Shown: in pieces, positions 1 through 14,600 of the stretch
How the letters are laid out: every line of letters begins with the position of its first letter
Position numbering within the stretch: position 1 is the stretch's first letter
Source: Urechis unicinctus
Taxonomy: Eukaryota > Annelida > Polychaeta > Xenopneusta > Urechidae
Assembly: GCA_034190875.2 (NCBI GenBank)
Contig: CM067349.1
Span: 28,430,397-28,494,396, forward strand
Direction: 5' to 3'
DNA: 64,000 bases
Notes under the pieces: generated by a model
The model's database searches: none
Seen by the model: only the letters and a program-made list of their open reading frames with translations
Told to the model about the DNA's origin: nothing
Program-made: the position numbers and the translations under genes

Positions 1-581
<581 letters not shown>

Positions 582-742
582 TCTGTACGACCTTACCATA
601 TCAGCGCCTGAACCAGGCCCATATACAAACACTGGAACGGATCTTTGACCCGCCGCCGCCACCGACCACGACCAATGTTCCTTTGAGCGAGGAAGTCACT
701 GAGATCCACTTCTACAGTCTGACACCTAACACGGATACTTGA
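582..742 (+). CDS. Probable terminal exon of an unrecognised upstream gene
   Basis: A pyrimidine-rich tract and AG at 580-581 precede a frame that begins with two bases completing a split codon and runs 53 codons, the last being TGA at 740-742. The peptide contains LPYQRLNQAHIQTLERIFDP, then a five-proline run, then NVPLSEEVTEIHFYSLTPN and a stop. The balanced composition, the absence of stops and the good acceptor suggest a real last coding exon. It has no ATG because it is internal to the message. I do not recognise the family. The proline run followed by an acidic segment looks like a cytoplasmic tail. The rest of the gene would lie left of the AT satellite. It could be a chance open frame. 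Confidence 0.45.
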
Positions 743-1430
743 AGGATAGATAGATCTTCATCCGGAAATCGTCGATGCAGACCACGTGGGAGGTGACTTG
801 TTTTAAAATTTGATTGTCATGGGCACTTCGTGTGATTTTGTATAATATCCACTGTCATGTGGAAAAGATAGACGTATTTTCATTAAAGGTAAGCAAGAGC
901 TCGGATCAGAAAACTTTTCACGATAAAAATTGTGCACGGCTAACTAGATCGATAAATTTAGCAAGAAAGCCTGTTCCCAAACAAGCTATGGCAATTTGTA
1001 TCGATTTGCCGACAGCCGTTATCAGAGGCATCTCCTTGGTAACTTGTTGGCTCTTCGTGAAATTTAGATTCGACATGGAGCGTGGTTTTAGCCCCAGGAT
1101 GCAAAAATTATCGAAAATTGTTATGCATTGTGGGAAAGATGTCGTTAAGGCTAGATCTGATTAACTAAGATCATTACCCCATGCTTAGAAGCAAGTGTTT
1201 GTTTATTTTGTTTCAGTTATAACTAAATCAGTTGTTATAGAAGCCATTGGGGTTATCTGACTATGGGTGTGGTATCAGCGTATAATACGATCATACGATC
1301 AGCGCTCGGGTGTCTGACCAGTGCTATCAATGTCACCTCATCCTGACCCATAACCAACTGACTCTAACACTGTCCATCCCAGTCAATATCATGAGGTAAC
1401 TCCGACAAATGGCGGTCAGTGCGGTGGTGC
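743..1430. other. 3-prime flank of the terminal exon, nothing else recognised
   Basis: A 116-codon open frame at 814-1164 has no recognisable domain and sits where a 3-prime UTR is expected. I see no RNA gene or repeat here. Confidence 0.5.
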
Positions 1431-1438
1431 TATAACAG

Positions 1439-1713
1439 CCCGGGGGGGGGGGGGGGGGACTTGGCCTTATTCTGGATAGGGGTGTGCCGCGGGACCTCAA
1501 AAACCCGTACCCGTCGTACAAGGTCAAAATGGCCAAAAAGCATACCCCGTCGTACAAGTTATTATGCGAATGTATAACCCGTCGTACACATTGAACCTGG
1601 AAAACATACCCCGTCGTACAAGTATGAGGCCCAAAAACCCGTCGTACAAGTCGAGAGGCCCAAAAAACATACCCCGTCGCGCGGCACATATATACTACCT
1701 CTATACACTTAAG

Positions 1714-1755
<42 letters not shown>

Positions 1756-1756
1756 G
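1439..1756 (+). mobile_element. C/G-ended MITE, copy 1
   Basis: Begins CCC then a run of G, ends in a run of C then GGG. It is flanked on both sides by the 8-bp duplication TATAACAG (1431-1438 and 1757-1764). Inside are about six spaced copies of CCCGTCGTACAAG or close variants, mostly 29-40 bp apart, and the shared blocks GGATAGGGGTGTGCCGCGGG near the left end and TATATACTACCTCTATACAC near the right. No coding capacity. An 8-bp duplication suits mobilisation by a hAT-type transposase (inference). Other full copies lie at 20701, 40833 and 53781, with a reversed partial copy at 23446. Confidence 0.85.
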
Positions 1757-1764
1757 TATAACAG

Positions 1765-2104
1765 TAAGTTAAGGACATGGCTATTGGATAAAGTCAGTGG
1801 CTGGAGATTCGGTACGGGACCTGAACTTACCTGGGCCAGAGATCATTTATGTACGGTACACCAATTCAAAGGGGTAAGACTTGAATGTTATGTTTGTCAA
1901 ATCGTTTATTGGATGTTATCTGATAACAGGCGAAAAATGATTCGCTTAAAAACCCAGTGTTTTAACTTTCCCGGAGAAGGAAACTTTGGAGTGATTTGAC
2001 TCACTTTCTAGCGTATTCTTCATTATGATGAAGACGACGACAAAAAAATAATAAGGATTATGATGTTGATGATGCTGTTGCTTTGCTGTTGTTGTTGTTG
2101 TTGT

Positions 2105-2105
<1 letters not shown>
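1765..2105. other. Upstream region or 5-prime intron of the SLC7 gene
   Basis: No coding signal. The right part grades through CTG/TTG triplets into the ATG microsatellite. Confidence 0.4.

Positions 2106-2177
<72 letters not shown>
2106..2177 (+). repeat. (ATG)n trinucleotide microsatellite
   Basis: About 24 ATG/GAT triplets just upstream of the transporter gene. By chance the tract is in frame with the true start and has no stop, so a naive caller extends the protein with some two dozen methionines. A pyrimidine tract ending in CAG at 2195-2197 lies between the repeat and the real ATG at 2215, so I place the repeat in a 5-prime intron. Confidence 0.9.
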
Positions 2178-2214
2178 ATTTGACCTTTTCTACTCAGATA
2201 CACCAAACACCAGG

Positions 2215-5200
2215 ATGGCGACAGAGAAAACCGCACTGCTCTCATCGTCGGGTCAGTTCGACCGACTCTCCTTCTCAAAAACATCCCCCACCTCCTCCAT
2301 ACAACACGACTTGGAAACCTCCAGACAAACGCTGCCATCTAACGGGAATAGATCCAGAAAGGGAACAAAAACACATGTCTCAATTGACGAGATTGTCTTC
2401 CGTCGGCACATCAGTCTGTTGGATGCCATGTCCATCATCATCGGCGGTGTGGCTGGCTCGGGTATCTTTATATCCCCGACGGGCGTGACGGCCAGCGTGG
2501 GGTCGGTCGGCGCCTCCCTCATCATATGGACTCTATGTGGACTCAGCAACATTGTGCTGGCATTGTGTTATGCGGAACTAGGATCAGCGCTGCCGCTGGC
2601 CGGCGGAGACTATGCGTATGTCCAGTATATTCTGGGACCATTACCGGCGTTTCTGTGTTTATGGGTGAATGTGATGATGATTGGACCCGTATCAGGGGCC
2701 ATTATGGCACGGACCATATCGCTCCATCTGTTTGAGATGCTGGGGCTCGGATGTCAAACCCAACTTCTCGTCGCTACGGCCGTACTGTTTGTAGGTAGGT
2801 TCCCAAGGTTACCATTGTCTTGGACACGATGGTCATGATTTATGCAGATGGTTAACTACTATACCAAATAAGGCAATCAGTAACAAGGTACTTACTCTGC
2901 ACTGTTCTCTAGTTTTTTTCAAAAAGGTCAAATAGTTAAGCTCTAAAAAAACATACACTCTCCCACTGAACCTTACACAGAGCTTATCGTGGTTGGTCCT
3001 CCATGACAAAGCTTGTACTTTCGAATGGGCATTTATACCATTGTTTACGCGCAAGGTGGCAAACATTGCATGAATCTATCGACAACTCTCTGATACATTT
3101 AGCAGACAATATTATTCAAAACTAGTGTTTCGTCCATGAGTATTGGTCATATTGATTTTCATGTTACATATTCTCATATTTCAACTGAATTTCATCCACT
3201 TCATGATATTTCAGTTTTCTTCGCGTTTCTGAATATTGTTAGCGTCAGATGGGCTGCTATGTTAATGACGTTCTTCTCGTTAGCGAAACTCTTGGCGCTC
3301 GGCATCATCATCATAACGGGCGCTGTCTACATGGCCAATGGTAAGTCACATAATCACAATATGGGGTTCATCTATACTGGACTGTAACCTACGATACATG
3401 TCAGCCGTGGGCCCAGGTCCACGGGCTAGGGTTCAATCTACCACGAGATAAGCATAAGCACATGGTTATCTAAAGCGGGGAGAGAACAGCAGGCGTGTTG
3501 GACCCTATTGATTGTATTACGGACTGGACGAAAATGCTGACTCAGTATCTTCGGTGACAATTTCACGTGGTCCATTTGTTAGGTCAAGTTCGGTAACCAG
3601 ATACCATTGATATACTGTAGTACTTCGGTTGGAAGAGTACACATGATCATTGTGAGATTAGTACCTGTAAAACGGTACCAAAGTTCCAGACCATTCAAAG
3701 CTCCATTTGAATGAAGTATGCTTCTAAGTCCGATGTATAATCAGCGCTGCAGAGATTTATATCACAAATAGCCAATTGTGTGATAATGAACTATCTTCCT
3801 GTAATACAATGCAATCAAAGTACGCTTTGTACAAAAATGATCGTACTTTGCAGGCCACGTTGAGAACATTGACAATGCCTTCGAGGGTACCAAGGCGGAT
3901 GTTGGCTCTCTGGTCGGGGGTTTCCTTCCGGGCTTCGTAGCTTATGTCGGTTGGTGTGTATTTCGTGATATCACTTCCTTCTTTTAAAATAATAAATTCC
4001 GCATTGGTCAGATATTTTTAGTTGTCATGGTTGATGGAATGAAATGCATTAAAGAAATATCCATTACTTATATCATGATAGATGCGTACTAGATTGTGCT
4101 TGCTTATGGGCACTTTTTACTTCATGTATAAAAGACAATTTACTGTGCGTCGATAAAATTTCGCGAATTTTCTTGAAGGAATGTCGTGGTTATCAGCGGC
4201 TGCTTAATCAATACGTATTTGCTCTCTAGGGATTGCGTCAACACATTGGTTGAGGAACTAAAAAACCCTGCCAGGTATTTTTTTTAACTCGCAAACATTG
4301 AAATAGCATCCAGGTCGAATACACACTTCACATTTCATATCTTTTTGCTTATGATATGTAATGCACATAACGTTTGGTCTTGTATCAGGGACCTGCCATT
4401 ATCAGTGACTCTGTCCATGGGAATCGTCACCCTCATATACGTCCTGACTAACCTCGCCTACTTCAGCGTTCTTACCACCGCGGAGTTCATCGCTTCAGAC
4501 GCCGTCGCTATGGTAAACTTCTAATAAACATTAATCATAACTCTGATAATCTGCAGCCTATCAGCTTATACAATTGTGTTTACATACAAACAGGGTGAAA
4601 ACGTAAGCGTCGACACACCCTCTTGCGACATATTAGGCTCGAAGCCATTGCAATAGTATAGACAATTAGCACGATGGTTCTTGTGATGAAAAACATGTCC
4701 ATGTATTACCTTCCTATATGTTAATATTTGTTGATGTATTTTAATCCAAAACAGACGTTCGCCGCCAAGTCCTTGCCAGCCTTAGTATACATCGTCCCTG
4801 TCGCTGTAGCCTTGGCCGCGGCGGGATCAGTCAATGGTCTCTTTCTGGTCTTCCCCAGGTAAGACATACTCATATGGGTATATGTATCTACGTGGGGTGA
4901 TGGGGGACGGGGTGGCATACATCATCTAAATTAATTAAATATGTAACGATGGCAAACAATATTTAAACCTTAATAATTTATGACCTTTCCACATGCAAGA
5001 TACAGACATTGTGTGTATACATCGTGAGTCATGTATCACTCTGGCTCATGTCAGCTTGGCTTTACTTAGTTAGTCATATATTACCAAGTTAATGTTAACA
5101 TAGCTATGTCTCCGCGCTTCAGAGCTGTTTTCGCTGGTGCCCAAGACGGACACTTACCAGCCGTCCTCTCATATCTCCACATCTCCTACCTAACCCCAGC

Positions 5201-6032
5201 ACCGGCCGTCATTTTCTTGGTAATCATTCGGGGCTACTCTCTCTTATTATGCAAATCGTACGATTTACCATACAACGTCATTGATAAAGAGCCGAAGACA
5301 ATTTCTTGCAAAAAGGAAAACCTATACTTTATGAAATCAACCCTCTGTGACATCCATGTTAATTTTAATGTTTCAATGACGATAATGCTTGACCAATGAG
5401 ATCGATCGTTAACGAAGCTGCGCATAAACAGGTGCGCATCAATACGATAGCATAGGTACGCGTATATATTTTAGGTACGCACCTCGCACTGAATGTTTTT
5501 AAATAGTTATACATTCATAAATTCTATTAGTCAACCTTTGTCGCTTGTGTTCCTTTACAGTGTATCCTGACGATATTTTTCACGGCAGCCACTTTCTTCG
5601 AAATCCAGTCGTTACTGGCCATGCTGGGAGTGGTCATTCTTTCCAAAATGACATTGACTCTAATTGCGCTCTTGTACTACAAATGTAGGCTCACACAGAA
5701 AGATACCACTGTCAAGGTTGCTAATCAATTCCTAAAGCAAACCGCTATCTTCGTAGTACATTTCTAATACAATTTTCTGTCGGATTTCTACTTTATTAAG
5801 ATATTCTTTTCTTCCGTAGGTACACCCAGCAATCATCATCATATGCACAGGGTGTCTCACAGCGATCACGGGTTTAGCGCTGTACCAAGACCCTGTCATT
5901 AACGGCTTCGGGATGGGAATATTTGTTCTTGGAATACCCATGTACTTTTCGGGAAGGATTTGCGCTAAAAGCGACGGAATGAATGAGACCATGGGTGACT
6001 CCATTAACCCTCGATATGGGGTGGTGTTCTAG
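2215..6032 (+). CDS. SLC7-family amino acid transporter, light-chain type, nine coding exons
   Basis: Coding exons: 2215-2794, 3215-3340, 3854-3953, 4230-4274, 4389-4512, 4755-4858, 5123-5219, 5561-5716, 5820-6032 (TAG). Phases join throughout and total 1545 nt, 514 residues, the usual size. The product is expected to be a 12-helix plasma-membrane exchanger of neutral, cationic or cystine-type amino acids. Visible marks: hydrophilic N-terminus (1-65), the GSGIF substrate-loop motif at 81-85, CYAELGSALPLAGGDYAY at 118-135, and Cys180 in the TM3-TM4 loop, the place where light chains form a disulfide with a heavy chain (4F2hc or rBAT). Later exons give AFEGT, GSVNGLF and GAQDGHLP, all family blocks. 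Subtype (LAT, y+LAT, b0,+AT or xCT) cannot be set by eye. An acceptor at 2195-2197 implies at least one upstream non-coding exon. The exon 8 donor is weak (GTTGCT). Confidence 0.9.
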
Positions 6033-8190
<2,158 letters not shown>

Positions 8191-8343
8191 ATATTTGCTT
8201 TCGTGTACGCTTGGGGTAGGATCAAATTATTATATAACTGCCTGTAATGGGAGGTGTGTGTGGTGGGTTGGGGTGGAGGGGTGAAAGGGGTCGCTATTGT
8301 TAAGAGGAAGCTGTGTTTTTTTGGGGCGGACTCCTGCATAGTG

Positions 8344-8551
8344 TCAGGAGGTGTAGGGGTTGGAATATGAACCTGTGTCAGAGACGGGGAGAGCGTAGAC
8401 ACCGCAACCAGCACACTTCCTGTACGACATAGTCTGACAGAGAGTCAGGGTTTGGCAGCAGCGCTCTGGTATCACACAGCAAGTCATATGGTTACTACAG
8501 CGCAAGGTATTACACAATGTTATGATAAGCAAAGCAATCAATTCGCACAAT

Positions 8552-8633
<82 letters not shown>

Positions 8634-11600
8634 GTTTACAAATATGGTCACAATGAACAATGGTGTTCATTGGTTCATTCCAGAGCACAAGGAAAAGCTT
8701 TCAGCCACAAACAATGATACAAGAATACTGGGGTAGATACACCTGTTATCAGACCAGGAGCACTACCATACTGGGGTATATACGCCTGTTATACACCCTG
8801 GGGTATATCAGGCTGATATCGGATCGCACTACCATACTGGGGTATATACACTGTATATGCAACCACCATACTGGGGTATATACACCCGATATCAGGCTAA
8901 TATCACTACCATAGTACGGTATATGCAACCACAATACGACATCACTACCATTGTAGGGTATTTACACTGCTATCAGGCCAACATTGCTCCCATAGTGGGG
9001 TTTAAACACCTGTTATAGTACAACATCGCTACCACAGCAGTATTCATACACCTGTAATCAAGGCACCATCACTACCATAGTGGGATATAAATACTCGCAA
9101 ATCAGGCCAGAATCACTCACCAAACTGATGTCCATTCTCACAGGCATCTCTCCTGATGCTGCCAAATTGAATAGCTAGTGCTGCGTCAAGGCTTCTTTTC
9201 ATCAAATTGTTTAAATCATAGTGACTGGTAAATAGATCATTATTGTCTGCCAATTCACTTGTTAAATGTGATAATTTGGCAATGTAAATGAATAAAGTAC
9301 TGTGTAATGTAGTTTATGCTCCAGCACGACACCCATGCTGGGTTACAGCAGCTGCAGGCAGGATACAGGAATCACAGACTTGACAAGTCTCTTTGACTTG
9401 AGACAGCTTTGATAAGCCAACTTTGTGGAGACATTTGGTCAAGAAATCTGAGCTTGTGGGCTGGTTATATTTCTGTAGGCAGTAGCAGAGCAGGGAGGCA
9501 ACCGTCTCATCTGTAAGACAGAGACCACCATTGAGGCGTTAAAAGAGATCCATGATTGAAAGATCTCCCATTTAAGTGACACTATTAAAGTATAACAAGA
9601 CAGGTTGTATGATACACAAAAAGGTATATCTAGACAGTTGAAAACAATCTAAACTGAGAAGTCGTGTACCTTGCGCAGACAATGACGGTGACTCTGAGAG
9701 CGAATGTAAAACGTTCATGGCGTGTTTACACAGGATGAGTTCCTCAGTACTCGCTATCTCATTTGATATATCACCTACCTACAAACATGACACACATCCT
9801 GGGTCACACACAGAAACACAGATCACACAGAGAATACAATGGACTATCGCACAGATAACTGGCTTACTTCCGTTGTCTCTTTTATCTTGAGGGATTTGAT
9901 GGTCAACTTAATGCCAAGTAAAAACCTGGAAAAAAAAGAGAGATATCTCAGGTTAATTACATGGCATGGCTCTCAACTTTTTTATACCTAGCACAAATAA
10001 TTTCTCAATGGGCATTTAATCAACCTGTAGCAACCTGTGAAGTAATGACTGAGTAAACGAACATTAGCATCATTAATTTCAATAGAGACAAGAGTTCAAC
10101 AAATCTGAAGTTGTTGTACATTGAAACAAGTTTGATGTTAATAGGAATATCCACCTGGCAAGTTGAAGAGAAGGGAGAGTAATTTGCTGTTTGGCTGCTA
10201 ACAGAGCAGTTATACGCTTGTCTGACCACTCAATGACCTTGTTCCATACACCAAGGCGTATGTTAGAGAGCAGATCCGTTGGTATGATTCCTCCCTCACT
10301 GCTGTCTCCTGGAACAACACATATGTTGATGTTTGTTGAATGGTTTTCAGGGAACCAAGGCAGAACTCAGCTTTCTAGTCATAGCTTGGTCGCTGTGTAT
10401 TTCATGACAAGTAATTAATGCCTGGCTAATCTGATATGTTTTATTTGTCATGTCATGTTTGTTCAAGCATTAGTGGTACTTGATGAGGAAGAAAGAGAGA
10501 GAGAGAGGGAGAAAGAGAGGCAGACTGACAGACAGACAGCAGAGTGAGACACAGTGTGTGTGTGTGTGTGAGAGAGAGGAGAGGGAGGGAGAGAGAGAGG
10601 GGCGAAGGGAAGGAGGGAGTATAAACAGATAAATATTCAACAAACGGACACTAAACTATTGCTAAATGTGAACACAGGTAACTCAGTACTCGTAGGTTAT
10701 GCTGGCTACATTCCTGAAATCGTAAGGTTTGAAGCCCATAAGTCACTATTTGATCTTTGCTTTCTTTCATATGGCTATACAAACCACCTACCAGCCAATA
10801 ATAGAGCGCGGTCGAGGGCTTCTGAAGCATCAAACAGCTGGAAGATCTGTACCTGATGCAACATAAAATCATATAAAATCGATCGTAAAAATCATATTGA
10901 CAATTAGTATGAATACAGCTGTTATATATTAATGAAAACAAAATGAATTGAATTGAAACAGTGTGTTTGACATGAAATTGATGATAACATGATCACTGGT
11001 GGTTAACTCATGAATGAGATGGAAACTGAAACTTTACATTGAATTTGGCCAAATTGATTCCATATACTACCTTAACTCTTCAACAGGAAAACATGTGACT
11101 GAATGTTTTTTTAATCAGAACCATGGTCTCTGTTATCAGAACATGACTGAATGCCTCAGATGCTGTTATCAGCATGTGTGATAGATTTTCAACCTGTCTG
11201 GTTTACAGCTCGGCATAGGAGGAGGATATCAGCTAAATACAATACACGTCGAAGACAACACTGGCAGGATCAAAACTGCCACAGTGTAAAAACACGGTCT
11301 TTGAAACACTCACCCGGACAGGTTCCCGTTCCTTTAGGTGATCAAATGGCACTCCTGGGCTGATACACACACATCAAACCACACAACCACTGTACAGGAC
11401 CAGCAAACTCACACACTATGGTTTATACGTGTGAGATGACAACACTATTGCCTGCTAATACAAGCTGTGACAAGCCTTGAGAAGCACAATGAGGAGAACA
11501 TTGCATTCAAGAGAGCTGTAGGACATTCCAGGATTGTAAGGAGACCAACATTAATTGAGTCTTCACTGACCTCTGTACGGTGATGAAGAAACTGGCAGAG

Positions 11601-14600
11601 GGGGTGATCATACAGCCATGATTGAGCCATTTGGCAATGGGCAATGTGTGTAGCTTGGATATGATAGGGTCTGGAGAAATGAATGCTGCCCCTATGATTG
11701 GCTGGCCTGAAACAGATAACATGGTCACTATGACAGACAAAATGAGCACTGTGATAGACCATGTGACAGATAAATGGATTATTAGTGACAAATAAATCTT
11801 ACCTGTAACAGCCAATATCATTATCCTTACAGACAACATTTAGATTAACTTCATTCTCTGTGATTTTATAAGGAATATCAAGATAAACACATTATTTGTA
11901 TTATGAATTATGCAGTATCTAGACAAACACATTACATGTGAGGCTTATTTATCTTGATAGACACGTTAAATGTGATATCAATCTGATCTATCTAGATAAA
12001 CACATTATCTGTGATGCTGATCTGATCTATCTAGATAAACACATTACCTGTGATGTTGATCTGATCTATCTAGATAAACACATTACCTGTGATGCTGATC
12101 TGATCTATCTAGATAAACACATTACCTGTGATGCTGATCTGATCTATCCAGATAAACACATTACACATTACCTGTGATGCTGATCTGATCTATCCAGATA
12201 AACACATTACCTGAGATTTTGACATGGTGTAGAATGTTATCCCCTGTGCTCACAAAGCCAACGCCCTCCTTCAAACATATACCTAACACAGAACATCACA
12301 ATATTGACAAGTTAAACAACAGACAGTGCTGGCCAACCCAATCAATCACCGCCAAGTAGATTCAATAAAGAATATCACAACACTATTGCACTTGGAGGTA
12401 GAAATTCTTCATATCCCATTAACATTGTCAAACACAGTGACCGTGATGGTTTCTCACATTGATGCGTTATCACACCTGGTTTATTGCACACAAACAATGC
12501 TACTTCACTGATAATGGGAAGTCGTGCTTGGACGGTTTCATGCTCTGTATAGAAGGATTTGATACAGCCCTCCTCCACTTCCCTGTCTACAAATTTAAAC
12601 TTCACCAGATGACATCCTTTCCCTGCTGCTAATACACGTGTCTGCAAGAAATCATTACAAGAAGGGAATGTTGAGCACGTAATGCAAATCATAGATGTTT
12701 GCATGCCAAACGAGCAACAGATACTAGGTTTGTGGGATGTAGTTAGAGTTATTTTGATATTTATACACTATAGTAGGTCAACTTTTAAGGGAATAACAGA
12801 AACGTGTACTTCTTACATCTTGTTATGATTTGTAGGGTTTGGTTTATCACAACCAATGTCTTAAAAGTTTTCTTTGAGGCATACTAAATATAACTTTTAC
12901 CAACTGCTCAGATATTGCTTTGTGATTGTGAATCACAAACAGTGGCTTTAAATGAAAAAGGTGACTAGAGTGGACATCTCCCATGTCACGTACAGTATCA
13001 CACCACTCCATGCAGTAAGCGCTGATGTAGTCAGCTTCTGCCCACAGCGTGACTTTTTCACCAAAGGTCACATGTCCAGTGTCAAGGTCATTGAAAGTCA
13101 CATGTATACCCTCAATAACGCCATTGTCAAAGGCTATCGTGCACAGCGCTGCAACAAAAAGATGTGCAATGGTCATAATAGCATTCAGTACCCAGAAGCA
13201 ATAGTTTATTTTCTTTGCAACCCAAATTTTTACTATGAAAACTTTATTAAATAGTTGAAAGCTAGCCACCTGAATTGTCTTGACCGATAGGAATCCACTG
13301 CAGAGATGTGGGGATGGAGTTGCATGCATGGTAAACTCCAGCCAAGTCAGTTGCTGATCTATCACATGCAGACATACATGGGGTGTGAAATAAATAGAGT
13401 GAAAAATTAACAATTGCAATGACAAGATTATCAAGCAGCCAAGAAAGGTCCGAAGTGTCATGTAATAACGCTTCATGTTTCAAAACAATGATTAATCTGG
13501 AGGGGGCATATCAGTCAAATCTTATATTGGACACCATTGTGGTGTATTTTTTCCATTTTTTTCTCTCCCACATTGTATCGTGTCTTCATTGAAAAAAATA
13601 AAAACCACTCACGATGAAGTTAACGGAAGAATAAAGCTCCACATGACAATATGGCCAGACTTGAGTGCAGCGCAGAGTAAGGCACGCTGGGAGATGATCA
13701 CTTCTGGGTACCAGGCCATTTCTGTTATTAAACACAAATCAACCAATAATTTCATCCTTGCTTTCAGTCACAGCAAGAATTGGTTGTTATTGCTAAATGA
13801 AAGGTCATTTTGTACCAGTGATAATTCAGGAAGACTACCTTGTGGTGCTAAAATGTATCGTTGATATACAATTCTGTCAAGAAGAGTGCTGAATGATTTG
13901 CCCTCGTCCAAAATGAAGTTCTTCTGTTTGGCATATTCTTGCCAGGGTTCAGAGAGGTCACATATCTGTAAAATATAGATTGGTCCCCAAAACATTGATC
14001 TATGTTGACTAGGAAAAAACTTGGCTATATTATGAACCAATACAGGTGAACACAGTCACATTTAATATCAGATATTTGATACGATTATTCAACAAGGTGA
14101 AAAATGGTATCATGGGTTCAATTCTCTAAGTAAATGTTGATAATTAATTACGCAAGAGATGAAGCACAACGGAAGAGCAGGTACTTCACCTGTGACCAAC
14201 TGGATGGGTTTGATTTAAGGCTGTGAACACACAATCTGTGGTCCTCACTGAGTGATGCCAGCACACACCTGGAAGGTCAAAACACAGTAAAGTGCAAGTA
14301 ACACATGAATATTTTGAGAAAGCCATGGACATTACATGAGCCATGCATATCTTATATTATACATGTCATTTATTTCTTAATATCATTTTACATTGTGTTT
14401 CAGAATGCAAGAACTGGGATAGAAACTTAATGGATCAGTTCATTGGACAATTAATGCAATTTTCAAATACACTTTTACAGCTAAAGCAAGTAAGTTATCG
14501 ACAAGACTATGTTCTTTAGGAGGTATTTAGTAGGAAAGTTTGAACACCAGGTAGGTAACCTCTGTAATGGATCAACTCTAGTTGGTGACCATGACAACCG

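Noticed and set aside
1333-1689. Proteins with YDGVCF / TGYVF repeats (also at 23394-23840, 40724-41090, 53691-54087)
   Set aside because: Translations of the C/G-ended MITE; different frames are open in different copies, with no conserved start.
11938-12177. 13-residue repeat protein (LIYLDKHITCD units)
   Set aside because: Artefact of a 39-bp minisatellite in an intron of the GTF3C4-like gene on the other strand.
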